This document shows, piece after piece, positions 1 through 11,033 of a stretch of DNA of 64,000 bases (its first letter is position 1; the number at the start of each line of letters is the position of its first letter). Source of the DNA: Scolanthus callimorphus (lineage: Eukaryota; Cnidaria; Anthozoa; Actiniaria; Edwardsiidae); contig CM066916.1 in assembly GCA_033964015.1 (NCBI GenBank), positions 33,338,712 to 33,402,711 of the forward strand. Direction: 5' to 3'. The notes under the pieces are model-generated. The model was not told where the DNA came from. It saw only the letters and a program-made list of their open reading frames with translations, and did not search any database. The position numbers and the translations under genes are program-made.

Positions 1-301
1 CTTGTAAACAAACCGAAGAGCGCCGCCGTGGGATTTCTTGCGATTTACGGACGTTCTCTTCTCTCGATTTACGGACATTCGCCGGAGAAGGGGCTGCAAG
101 CAGTCTACAAAACAATAGAGGGTCATACATTAGAACAAGAAAACAATGGGATGCTTTGTTCTCCCTATCCAATTATATGGATCTATTCTGGAATTGCATG
201 AGCAATACTTTTTAGTGGCAGTCATGAATACAATGGCACATATGTTGCATGACAGTCAGATCCATAACTAGCTTCCTTGGCATGTTCTCATTTCTTTCCA
301 G

Positions 302-3029
302 AGGAAGAAGTTTTCTCCTTCACACTGTACACAGATATCAAAGATACAAAGGTTGTTATTATTGGACAAGACCCTTACCATGGACCCAGACAGGCACATG
401 GTATGTGACAGGGGGTATCAACATTGTATTCCTCGCTGAATAGTAATGGGGTAAGCTTGGGAGGGGGTCAGAATTAACATTTGCAACTTGTTTGGTGAGT
501 TTTAGTTGCAAAAAGAGACGTTTTAGTCACACAATTGACAATAGGGTCGCAATTTCGAGCCCTGCTTGGGATCTTTTAATATCAAAGGCAATATTGTTGG
601 ACCTCATAATAATATCACCCAACGTAACCAATGTGTGGTTCCAGAAAATATTCATCCCCCTCCCCCCACGGAAGGGATTGGGCATTCCAGAGGGGTGGGG
701 GTCACTTTTCAACACCCTTCTTGGGGGGAGGGATATTTTCTGCAACCACACAATCAAACATCCTGCTATCAAAATCCAATTGGCTAATAGTAGGTTGATG
801 ATCATCTAAGATTTTGTTTATCATCTGCAGGCCTTTGTTTTAGTGTTCAGCCTGGTGTGTCGACTCCTCCCAGGTAATTTTACGCTTCCTTCTGTTTAAG
901 AACTCTGTTGTACATGACCCAAAATTTACAGGTTCTGAGAACATAAATAAACTTGCCTTGTTTACAGAACTAACAGATAATATGTAACACTAATGATTAT
1001 TATTGTAAATTATTAAAATTATTAATATTATTGTAAAATTATTATTATTGTAAGCATGAGGGAAATAAAGGCTTGTTGTTGTTTTTATGGTCAACATTTG
1101 GGACTTGTTTGGTGAATTTTAGTCACAAAAAGAGACAATTGAAGGCAAACCTTACAAAATATCTACAAAACTGGTTGATATTTTGCCACTAACTAATATT
1201 TTTTGTTGCAAAGTGGAAAATTCTGGTCGCTTTTGCAACTGATAGGGGCACAATTCCAAGCCCTGCAGTTACATGTACCTTTGTGACAGCATAATAAAAT
1301 TTCTCTTCTCTTACAATATTTGTCTAAATTCTTTTATGTCTGCAGTTTGATAAATATTTACAAGGAATTGGCTAATGACATTGAGGAGTTTAAACTCCCA
1401 GGCCATGGGTACTTGGTTGGTTGGGCAAAGCAAGGTACTATAACGCTGCTACAGACAAGGCCAAACAGGAAATTAATGTTGAGCATCTCAACATTGTGTG
1501 ATTCCAGAAAAAAGACCCTCCCCATGGAAGGAAGGGGTTGGAGTCAAATGCCTTTTATTTCCCATACAATTACTGGAAATTCAAGAGGGGGGGGGGGGGG
1601 GGGCATATCTCAAACCCCTTCTGGGCGAGTGCTATGGATAAGTTCTGGAATCACAAATTCAGCACAGATCCCAACATGTTGAGATGCCCAACATTATGCT
1701 TATTTTACTTTTGTCAAGAACTTTTAATGACATTGTTGGACCAGGAGCACCTTACTGTGTAGCATCTACAATGGTGGACAAAAGTGTTGAGACACTTGCA
1801 CTCATCCCCTTCATTTTTACTAAAACCCGAAATGGTTCAGTCCCCCACCCATTCAAAGTTTGCCATGTGGCAAAAGTTGTGCCGGGGTCTGGAGCTCAAC
1901 AGTGAGAAGAGGAGGGGGTGAAAACAGGAAGGTTTACTGGAGAGATTGTTCCTATATAGCCGACCAATTTTATGTGTCTCAATGACTTTTGTCCACACCA
2001 TTGTAGCTACATTCAGCAGATCCTTTTTGTTTTTACAGGGGTGCTGTTGCTCAATGCTTGTCTAACAGTTGTGGCATCTCAAGCAAACTCACATAAAGAT
2101 AAGGTTAGAGGTCAACCTGCAGATCTTCAAAAGTAGCATTCACATCCATTGCATTATGTTTTAACACTGTCCATGTGGTTGCTTTATTATATAGCATTGT
2201 ATGGAGGAGTGATTTGATGGGACATGTTTTATATCCTCTTGTTTGTAGGGATGGGAGCAATTTACTGATGCAGTCATAAGATGGATTAACAAGAATCTGA
2301 ATGGTGTTGTATTTTTACTGTGGGGAGCGTATGCACAAAAGAAAGGCAGTTTTATTGACAAGGTAGAGACCACCTTTAAAATCAATTGCACATGGTGAAG
2401 GGTACAATCATAACGCTTTTTGTTGCAAAAATATGTTAGATTTGTTAACCCTTTTCTTGATTCTTGCAGTACTGTATCAAATAATATATTATACATGTAT
2501 GGTGTAATTCCTGAAATGAAACCCCATAGCAGAGGGAAGGACACAACCATTACTCCTTTGGAATTTCCTATGACAAACAGCGATTGTGTGAGAAATAAGA
2601 GTTACTGTATAACCCCCTTCCCCACCCCTCAAACAAAAAATGGACACACCTCTCTGGAATTCCCAGTTAAACAAACTTGGCCCCCACCCCACTAAGTTAT
2701 GGATTTCTTTCTGGAATTACACACTCCAAAAAAGGACTGCATGGGAGATCATTGTTTCATGTGACATGACTGATGCAGAATATTAGCATTTGAATGGCAA
2801 TGGTTTTAAACAATATGAAGTAGCACTAAACATGGTATTCTCTAATTAAAAAACACTGGATGTTTTTGTTTTGCAGAAAAAGCATTGTGTCCTAAAGGCA
2901 GTCCACCCCTCGCCATTATCTGCCCACAGGGGATTCATGGGATGCAAGCATTTTTCACAGACAAATGAGTATCTTGTGAAAGTTGGCAAGAGACCAATCA
3001 AGTGGGATGACTTGCCAGTGGATGGGTAA
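302..3029 (+). CDS. UNG: Uracil-DNA glycosylase, 5'-truncated (last six exons)
   Basis: The enzyme removes uracil from DNA and starts base excision repair in nucleus and mitochondria. Six exons join in frame: 302-400, 831-873, 1346-1434, 2039-2103, 2249-2362 and 2877-3029 (stop TAA), all with AG acceptors and GT donors. The product shows the family's motifs in order: GQDPYHG with the catalytic Asp (first exon), FSVQPG (second), IYKEL and [13 protein letters not shown] (third), LLLNACLTV (fourth), GWEQFTDAV and [12 protein letters not shown] (fifth), and the [11 protein letters not shown] loop with the catalytic His (last). The exons upstream that carry the N-terminus were not found in bases 1-300 and probably lie outside the window. 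No frameshift or stop is seen, so the gene looks functional. Introns contain foldback elements at about 630 and 1493. Confidence 0.96.
630..753. mobile_element. Foldback MITE, family A, copy in UNG intron
   Basis: The left end TGTGTGGTTCCAGAAAATAT is mirrored at the right end by ATATTTTCTGCAACCACACA. The arms continue as C-rich (CCCCCTCCCC) against G-rich (GGGGGGAGGG) tracts. A central AAATTCCAGAGGGGTGGGGG-like core is shared with other copies near 3107 and 25255. No coding capacity. It is a short non-autonomous DNA-transposon-like repeat. Confidence 0.8.
1493..1658. mobile_element. Foldback MITE, family A, diverged copy
   Basis: The ends TTGTGTGATTCCAGAAAA and TTCTGGAATCACAAA are inverted, around a poly(G) run of about 18 near 1577. 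An outer inverted pair (GAGCATCTCAACA near 1481 and TGTTGAGATGCCCAAC near 1677) flanks it. It lies in the UNG intron after the GWAKQG exon. Confidence 0.65.
2588..2725. mobile_element. Degenerate family A-like foldback
   Basis: The ends GTGTGAGAAATAAGAG and TTCTGGAATTACACACT are loosely inverted, with C-rich tracts inside (CCCCCTTCCCC, CCCCCACCCC). It sits in the last UNG intron. It resembles the clearer copies but is too diverged to place its ends exactly. Confidence 0.4.
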
Positions 3030-3106
3030 TTTAACTTGAAGAGATCAAGATAATTTTACCTTGTTGCTGTTTGGCCCTCTGACAAGATTTTGGATGGTGT
3101 TTACAG

Positions 3107-3305
3107 CAATGTGTGGTTCCAGAAATTATCCATACCCCCCCTACGGAAGGACATTGGAAATTCCGGAGGGGTGGGGGGTCAATTTACCTGATCATTTCCA
3201 TAGAAATACTGTATTATTTTTCCTCGGAAATTCCAGAGGGGTGGGGGGTCACTTTTGAACACCCTTCCGTGGGGGAGTATGAATATTTTCTGGAACCACA
3301 CAATT
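3107..3305. mobile_element. Foldback MITE, family A, just downstream of UNG
   Basis: CAATGTGTGGTTCCAGAAAT at the left pairs with TTTTCTGGAACCACACAATT at the right. The core AAATTCCRGAGGGGTGGGGG occurs twice (near 3157 and 3225), so this copy carries an internal duplication or insertion of roughly 70 bp relative to the 124-bp copy at 630. Confidence 0.8.
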
Positions 3306-3429
3306 GACCTTTTCCGCTTGAGTGGGGGTCCTGTTTGTCTCCCCAACTGGCACTCAAGCGAACGAAATCTTTTGTTTTCCCTTAACGCACGAGCAAATTC
3401 TTTAATATTCATGTGACCAAACAAATAAA

Positions 3430-4276
3430 TTGCGGTTTCGCATGAGTGCTAGTTAGCGAGACAAACCACAGGGCTCCCATTCAAGCATAAAAGGTTGATG
3501 CCAGAACCACATGGAGATGATAATATTGTTACGAACAAAGTTGAACTGTATGTGTCTGGTAGTTCTTATCATACAGATAAGATGTCAATGTTGAGTTTTA
3601 AAGTCAGAGTAAACAATTGGTTATGGGTATACCTGTCAATATCCCTTATACACTGTATCTGTTAATCCGGATAGTGTGTGTGTATGTTCAACTGACTCAG
3701 TGACGGTGACCTTGAAGAACTTTGTCTATTTAGTTACTTACACCTTTTTGTCACCAGAGATCTCCTGGTCAAAGAGATCTTTAAAGAAGAAAGGAACATT
3801 CAACAAAGATATAATCAAATTTAAAACTTTTATTTGTCAATAATCTTCTGTTATATTAATACTACATATCTACAGTATGAACAACTACTTAAAGGAGACA
3901 AGTCACCCTGACCATAAGGCATTGTTTCGTTTTTGTTCACATGAATCAATTCATCAGAAACTCTGACTTAATGCAACCAGCTGGTTTCTTGCTCTCAAAT
4001 TAGCCAATCTGAATATTTTTTGTTACATCGCCAAGCGTTCCAAACTTTTCTACCTCCTCAGAACTTGCCTTATATCAAAATGTAACCTGGGTTTGACTTG
4101 TATAATGGTACAATGGTTTGCTTCTCAAAACAGGTCGCTGGACCTACGTGTAGGAACTTTTTATTTTGACAAACAATCCTGAGGCAAAAGCAGCTGGAAA
4201 GGAATTTATACTTCTATGAGTTTTTCTCCAATTTATATGGTAAAATCGGCTCAACCAAAAAATGAAGCTTTTTGGT
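3430..4276. other. Intergenic, no gene seen
   Basis: No exon-like reading frame was recognised. A stretch near 3990-4180 (TAGCCAATCTGAATATTTTT and onward) resembles one near 17210-17350 (TAGCCAATCAGAGTGCTTTT), so it belongs to a dispersed repeat. Confidence 0.4.
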
Positions 4277-4488
4277 ATTGGGCAATTCCAGAAAATAAAG
4301 GTTCCCCTCGGAATTCTGATTGCAGGGGGGGGGGGGTTCAAAGCTGGATTTCTTTAACCTGCCCGGAATTCTATATGCATGGGGGGGGGGGGGGGGGGTA
4401 AACCATTTTGGAAATTATGGATGCATGGGGGGGTCAAAAACTAGTGACGCCCATGGGGAGGGTACCTTTATTTTCTGGAATTGCCCAT
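4277..4488. mobile_element. Foldback MITE, family B
   Basis: The ends ATTGGGCAATTCCAGAAAAT and ATTTTCTGGAATTGCCCAT are inverted, extending to AAAGGTTCCCC and GGGTACCTTT. The interior holds three poly(G) runs (near 4325, 4381, 4427). The termini share TTCCAGAAAAT with family A, so the families are probably related. Confidence 0.75.
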
Positions 4489-4499
4489 TGGAAATGGCG

Positions 4500-6700
4500 G
4501 CAAATCAGTGCATTATGGGTAGGGTGATTCATCCACTGAAAGAAGGCAGGAAAGTAAACCTGCTAATTTAATGTTACATTATTATACAATAACTGTAAAT
4601 TAAAGCATGACTGCATTGATTTGGTGTTTTGTAAGTTAAGAGGAAATCTGCTGAGAAATCGAGTAATCTTGACAGAAAGTGGAAACAATTTTTAGATAGA
4701 GTATTACAAAATCAATTTCCTTGTTTCTAGCATTTTATGAAAGGTATTGATAAAATAAAGAATTGGCAATAACACCGGGAAGAAAATTCCCAAGGAAACC
4801 TGAGAAATATTTTTTCAAAGGTTGTGAAGATATGGCGTTGGCTGTTGATGTTCATTTCATAGTGCTGTCAACCTATACAAATTGTATGGATTTGGACAAC
4901 TTTCAGGATTCATTTTCAATGTTCGGTGTTATCAAAAGATCAAAAGCAGTAAGACAGAAGTCTACAATATGATGTAAATAATTTTGTTCCAATATTTTTT
5001 TCCAATCGTTACTCGATTTTCAAATGGATTACGTCTTAACATGCCAGTTTGCTTCATGTACACTTAGCCTTGTCCCTATGCTCCTTTAGGCTGTGCAGCT
5101 TCTCGGTTAGTGACATCATGGATGATTTGCTACTACCCACGGAGCCTGGCAAACACTCAATTGACCGTTTTCACAACGTTGTGAGAACAATACCCTGGAG
5201 CCGTTCCGACTACTTCTGATGAAGACAGCTTTTGTTATTCAAAACAGACAAGCATTGTTCTCATCCGATTTATTTTGCGTGCTCAACATCGTGAAAACTG
5301 CCAATACTAGCAAATTGAGAATGATATGTCTATGGTGTGAAGTTGAGGTTTCTATGGCTTGTATGAGAAACTGTCATCTGAGTATTTCCTCAAGAAATGG
5401 GTTCATTATAGTGCGAATTCATAAATATCTCTGTTCTAATGAGTTTATAAACTTCAATTGAGCCTGGTTTGGGTAGAATTGCACAGCGCAAGAGATGTTC
5501 ACCTTTGGGGAAGATAAGTCTTAGTGATTTGTCAGGCATCATGAGGCAGCTCAAAACACAGTGAACTTGCATGATACGGAGAGCTACATGTAAGTAAGGT
5601 TTATCGACCTGGGGACAAGGTTAATATATACTGTACACTTAGATGTTGTTTTCTCTTTACGTTTTGCATGCATTATCTTCCTGTTATTTACAAGTTACAA
5701 AAATAATTTTCTGAATGAACTCTAATTTTTGTAAGTATACGATCTTTTAGAATCAGGGGGAAATCTTTATTTCAAGATAATTCGTCACTAAGCATTCTTG
5801 CCGTCATGGAAATTCAAACTTTATTTTTTTCTTTTATTGACTTGAGGCATAGTAATAGTAGACCAGACCATATGAGTCCCCTAAGCACATGACTGCTGAG
5901 GCTATAAAATAAGCTGAAAATCCTCTAATTTGGAGGAATCTAGAAAATCAAACCTGTTTTTTTTTATATATATTTCCTTTACAATTTAGCGCCTTTAAAT
6001 AGCTCAATGCCTGGATTCCCAAAATGTAAGATAAAGTACTTATTTTATTTATATAATTCCAGTTACATAATTCAGATGAGACCCTTTATTTTGACATTCT
6101 AGATCCTCTTTGAGAGAGAGATGTTTTTCGTTGTCTTATTATTTTACTGTCCTTGACTACTGTATAAGAATCAGTCAAAACAAAAAGGTTATATTTACTT
6201 TGGCTGAATGACTGCATGGTGAAAACAGGCACATGACAAGCTGTTAAAAGAATATTGTGTGGCATTCCCATGAGTATTCTTTCTTTGTTTTTCTGCTATG
6301 CACCAAACCTGATATAATATATGAATATGGAAGCAACCCAAAGAAAGAAAGAATATTCAAATGAATGCCATGTGATCTGAAATGGGACAACATTATGCCC
6401 AACATATAGAGGTCTATTGGCTTGGGTAGAAATAATTTCCCACTGATTTTTCCCCACTGTGACAGACAGCTATTCCTGGGAGTCTTGATAAACAATATCA
6501 ATTTCCTATAATAGGAAATAAGAAACACAAGCCTACTAGATAATAATATCTCCACATAAAATTAATGTATCACCAGAGATTGCATTGCTTTGCATGTAGA
6601 GATTTGAAACCCATTAACATTGTACCATACTTCTCTATAAACACAGGTAACATACTTTACTTCATGCGATCTGTGTCTTGCCAGCGTTTGCATTTCTTGT
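4500..6700. other. Intergenic, no gene seen
   Basis: AT-rich sequence between the UNG and TMEM127 3' ends. Short open frames on both strands show no motif, splice pattern or family resemblance that I recognise. Confidence 0.4.
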
Positions 6701-6712
6701 CAGAACCAGGCT

Positions 6713-9700
6713 TTATGGCTCATATGCAGGAGGGGGTATTTCAGATAATGAGTCAGCAGAATGCATTGCATACATCAACTCTAAAGAGAGCTCATCCTCA
6801 GATGTTGTACGAGGGTGCCTGTGGCGACGTTTACAGTATAACAGTCCAAATCCAGTGGCAAGAACAGAGGATGCTCCAGCAGCAGCCACTAGGAAGAAGC
6901 TCACCTCAAATTTGACTTTGATTTTAACATCTGGCTGGCCAGGAATTTGTGCAAGAGGACTTTTCTCTAATATACGGGTAACCCAGTACACTAATCCATT
7001 GATGATGACACAGAGAAAGACTGGAAGGAGAAAATGGTGTTGGCTAGATATAAAAGGTTGTCCCTTGAAGTTCTGTTATTAAATTTTAGACTTTAAGTCA
7101 GCCTCAGTTCAGATACTGTACTAATGCCTGGACATGCAGCTACAAAGATTCGGTGCCTTGTTTGGGATCATGATTATTAATAGTGACTGCTCCTTCACCC
7201 ATAACAGATAGCAACATTGACATGGCTACTTAAGCCATCATCCATCTACTACTAAAGTAAACTTATCAACCCTGAGGAAGATGGCATACATCCCTGTTTA
7301 AACCCTAAAAGATAGGTCATGCAACCAAGAAGGTCTGTACGGGAGAGGAGAGTTTTGAATAGAATTGACAATGGAAATTCCCTCTCGACTACCGGGCCTG
7401 CTATAATAAATGGCTGGGATATTACAAGTACTTTATCTGATAGCCTAATAGATGGCGTCTTTACTCACCTGTTAATATGTTGGCTATAGAATTATTTTTG
7501 AGCTGCTTCAGAACTCTATTCAGAGTCCCACATAAGTCCAGTAGACAAGCAAACATACTTGCAACAATTCCAATACAGCATAGTGCTACAACACATCGCA
7601 ACAAGTGCACCATATCCTTGGCGTAACAATATTCCTCTGCAATCAAATTTTAACAGTTTAAATAATAAGTACTATGTACAATATGAGTGGCTACAGTTGT
7701 ATCTGCCGATACAACATAGACACGAATATTGTAAAGTACTTATGATATTCTAACTTTTGTACTTATATTAAATTGAATGTTTATTGAAAATGAAATAATT
7801 TTTGGGTGTTTACAAAAAACGCCAATAATTTTGCAGAAAGCATGGCAGAAGGCATGATTCCTGTCCCACATGGAACTAGTCGGACTAAAACAACATATAG
7901 TCTCTCAGGTGAAGCTTTTTTTAGGTACAGCTCTACGAGAGAAGACCATACTTGGACTTCACTAGAGTGGTCCCCTTCAGCCTTTGGACAGTAGGGGATA
8001 TTTGTTATTTGAAACAAGTATCCAACTGTTCAAAGACTGAGGGCTGCACTGGAAGGTGTCCTATACAGAATACTAATTGGTCTAATTAGTACTCTGTATC
8101 AGATACAGAATACTAATTAGATCAATTAGTATTCTGTATCAGACACCTGGCCATGTGGTATCGGGGGTTACAAGTAGTGTCACCTGATCTGAATCCAGTG
8201 CAGATGAGCATCCTATGAATAATGGATGAATATTATAAATACATTTAAAGCCTGGTGTATGTATTTAAATCACGGGGGGACTCCCTATAAACATAGACTG
8301 GGGTGCTTATCCTATCCCTCAGGTGTAAAATGCACCCGTGTGCTATCCACATGCAAAATGTTAGAACAATTTTCTTTTGAAATTGTCCTATAGTTTGTCC
8401 TGAGAACAGTATAAAACCCACAACAGCTAAAAATTAATATGCAGTTTTTGCCTTCTTTTAGGGTTAAAAAATGTATTTGCGACACCCAATTTGCTAACCC
8501 TAGGGTTAAAATCAATTTTCCTGACAAGCACTACCGTCTATTTCCATGGGATCCCCCCCCCTTGGGATTTCAATATAATGTTTTTCAGCCATCTAATATT
8601 AAGAACTTGTTTTCCTGGTTTAAGCACCCTTCTAAACTGCCAAAACAATTTTAATGGACAATATTGAACCCAAAACATTTAGAAAGTAGAGACATCTTAA
8701 AAGATTGGTTTTCAATAGGCGGTTATTTGTTTACTCATTTGCATAAGCAGGGTCTAGGTTCAGAATTTTAAAAACCTGCATGGATCATTCAAAGCTTAGT
8801 GAAAATCTTTGCAATTTTATTACATTTTTCAAGACTTGATTTTCTTGTGGAGCAGGAAGCTCATTAGCCCACATGTTTCTTGCAAATTGTTCCTTGCCAT
8901 GCATTCATAATTTGAGTTACAAAATGTCAAACTTTCTTAGTACGCTTCATTCACCAGACGCTATTGAAATTCAGATCATTTCTTTTTGTACCTCCATTAC
9001 GCTTGCTGATTTTCACTAATGCTTATGCAAATGAAGAAAATCGTAAACATCACAATATAATCACCTATAGCAATGTAAGCAGAGACATTCACAAACATTA
9101 TGTTTTTACATTTTTGTAAAAAAAATTCAGAGAAAGACAATATCATGTGGTAAGCCTCCTTGATATGTACCATAGCATGGTAAAAAATGGAGACCTGTTT
9201 AAAAAGACGTGAGATTTTGAGAATCCTGATCAGTCTATGTGTTCCCTCTCCTATGGCTACCATTGAATTGATTTCCACTAGAACATAAGCGACAGAAATG
9301 GAGGGCATGTAGAAAGAAGGAAACCTTCTATTCTGCTTTCATCATGCAGACCATTGTGACAGATTTTCTTAGAGGGAGAAGCACTCGATCTTAGATATGC
9401 TTTATCTTTGGTTTTTTGTATTTTGACCTTAGGTTGATATAGATCATAAATTAAAGTCATGTTTCCTCATGCTTGAAGTGACTAATACTACCGAAATCAC
9501 TAAACTGTTAGCACCCTGCCGGGAACAAACAAACAATTATTATTATTATTTGGGGGGGGGGGGGGGGTTGACTTCTTAGGGGTTGGCAGGACTGGAAATG
9601 GGAGTCGTGTGATCATTTTGATCGAGTTGCGTGATCATTCGTGATCACGCGCGCGCTTCTAAACCAACGGAAAACAATTCGAATGCGCGTGCAATCCCAA

Positions 9701-10510
9701 CGGAGAAGTCATATGAATTTTGATTGGCTGCACGCAAGAGCATTGTTTTCCAAATATGGTGTTTAGTGATCGCGAGTTGTTCGCTGGTTGTCACATCAGA
9801 TTCATTCGTCTGTTACACGTTTCAACTAAGTTATATGTTTCTGGTAGTATTAACCGTTAAACATACATTTGTTATAAATAGAGAGAAAGGACAAAACAGA
9901 CAAGATTTGTGCCGACGTTTCGGACTCTTTACTTTCAGTCCTTCATCAGGGTGGATCCAGATCCATCGCTGTTAGTGTTTTCAAAACTATTTCAAGCCAC
10001 ATACATTTCTTATGCAACATTTGTACAATGTACAACATTGTGCTGAACTAGGCATAAATGTAAAAGGTTAAAAAAAACATTTATTGCATTAAAACATGGA
10101 AATTTGATCAAAGCCCCGCAATACAAGAACCCATATTTTATGTGTGACTTATAAAATAATCTCGAATTACACGAGGAATCAAAACACAAACACGCATGAC
10201 CAAATAAAAGATTTAGCGGAATGCAAACGAATCGCGCTAATTTCTCACCTAATCCCGAGGTTGATCTGTACGCGATAACTTTGTAGAGTCCTATATAATC
10301 TCCATTACACTTGCCCCCAACAACTTTTATCCATCTTGGCTCTGCCTCGGCGATCGCCAGAAGTACTGCAGATGCAAGAGCGAAAAATGCGGAAACGATA
10401 TTTCTATCATAGTCAGGTTTCGGTCGGCGAGAACTGCGACGCCTTCTCGACGAACGACGCCTTGAAAGCTGCTCATAGCTTTCAAAATACAGTGGTCTTG
10501 GTTGAAGCAT
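6713..10510 (-). CDS. TMEM127: Transmembrane protein 127 orthologue, complete, three exons
   Basis: In vertebrates this four-pass endosomal/lysosomal membrane protein dampens mTORC1 signalling; the role here is by homology. Exons on the minus strand are 10510-10249 (ATG), 7636-7469 and 7020-6713 (TAA). Donors GTGAGA and GTGAGT and the GCAG/CCAG acceptors agree in phase, giving 245 residues (human is 238). Visible parts are an Arg/Ser-rich N-terminus (residues 17-30), a first hydrophobic segment about 39-55 followed by EAEPRWIKVVGGKC, membrane segments about 97-122, 140-156 and 181-206 (FEVSFFLVAAAGASSVLATG), and a C-terminal PPPAYEP proline motif (residues 239-245) that matches the PPPAY tail of TMEM127. 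A TTG six bases upstream of the ATG is in frame but is not chosen. The first intron is 2.6 kb and contains repeats. YKT6 starts 523 bp away on the other strand. Confidence 0.93.
8051..8152. repeat. Small foldback in TMEM127 intron 1
   Basis: GGTGTCCTATACAGAATACT pairs with GTATTCTGTATCAGACACC. The interior contains further ATACAGAATACTAATTAG repeats, so the whole 100 bp is a near-palindrome. Confidence 0.75.
8735..9070. repeat. Dispersed repeat, diverged copy of the unit at 30.86-31.82 kb
   Basis: The landmarks TTTGCATAAGCAGGGTCTAG, TTATTACATTTTTCAAGA, AAGCTCATTA, CAGACGCTATTGAAATTCAG and TACGCTTGCTGATTTTCAC occur in the same order as in the 30.9-31.8 kb repeat. No coding frame is conserved between copies, which argues for a non-coding interspersed repeat. 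Confidence 0.7.
9905..9953 (-). ncRNA. Hammerhead ribozyme-like motif 1 (weak stem I)
   Basis: On the minus strand the order is CTGATGA (9949-9943), a 5-bp stem II (AGGACT...AGTCC), CGAAAC (9922-9917) and GTC (9916-9914). This is the catalytic core layout of a type I hammerhead with a very short stem III. Stem I forms only two pairs next to the core, so this copy may be decayed. Such motifs are known from Penelope-like elements and retrozymes; no retroelement protein is visible beside it. Confidence 0.45.
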
Positions 10511-11033
10511 CACCAATGATCTGTTTTACTGCTTTTCTAAGTGTAAATGGATGCCCATTTTCCAGGAAGTTGTAGAAATGTGGCTACGACATGAAGGTGC
10601 TTTGCACTGATGACACTTTTGATCTGTCACGTGATCATTTAGGTTCGGGTTTCAGTAAACACAGGGTACCCAAGTTGAGAGGGCGAAACGAAAGTCATTT
10701 TATTTATTTTATCAGCATAACTGGAAACTATTTTCTTCAAGATTAAATTGAAATGATTTTGACTTCTTTTATTTTATTTTTAACGCTATCTTACAAAAAT
10801 AATCTTTTTTTTCCTGTTTTTTGGTAGTCGAAAGCCGAAGATTTCGTGACAATAATGCGTTACTACGAAACTTGTAACGTCTCGCACGCCATGTAACCAG
10901 GCGTCATGACCAAATATAGACATTCTCCGAAAAGGTGACGTAAAAGCTAGAACGAAGAACAGAAAGCAGCGGTGAAGAACATCTAAAACATTGATATTTC
11001 TGTCCGAATTTGGTGCGATTCTACGCTTAAGCG
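10511..11033. promoter_or_regulatory. Probable bidirectional promoter between TMEM127 and YKT6
   Basis: The two start codons face away from each other across 523 bp with no other gene. The interval has a CACGTG E-box-type palindrome in GATCTGTCACGTGATCATTT (10619-10638). No TATA box is obvious at a sensible distance from either ATG. Transcription starts cannot be placed from sequence alone. Confidence 0.5.

Noticed and set aside
249..443. 64-codon open frame covering the first visible UNG exon
   Set aside because: It is in a different frame from GQDPYHG and reads through the splice donor at 401; it is a shadow of the exon.
527..809. Overlapping open frames on both strands near 500-800
   Set aside because: They follow the arms of a foldback MITE; open frames on both strands of a palindrome are expected and have no domain.
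6678..7082. 134-codon plus-strand frame opposite TMEM127 exon 3
   Set aside because: It is antisense to a clearly conserved exon (PPPAYEP, FEVSFFLVAAAG) and has no recognisable content.
10336..10575. 79-codon plus-strand frame opposite TMEM127 exon 1
   Set aside because: Antisense shadow of the conserved first exon.
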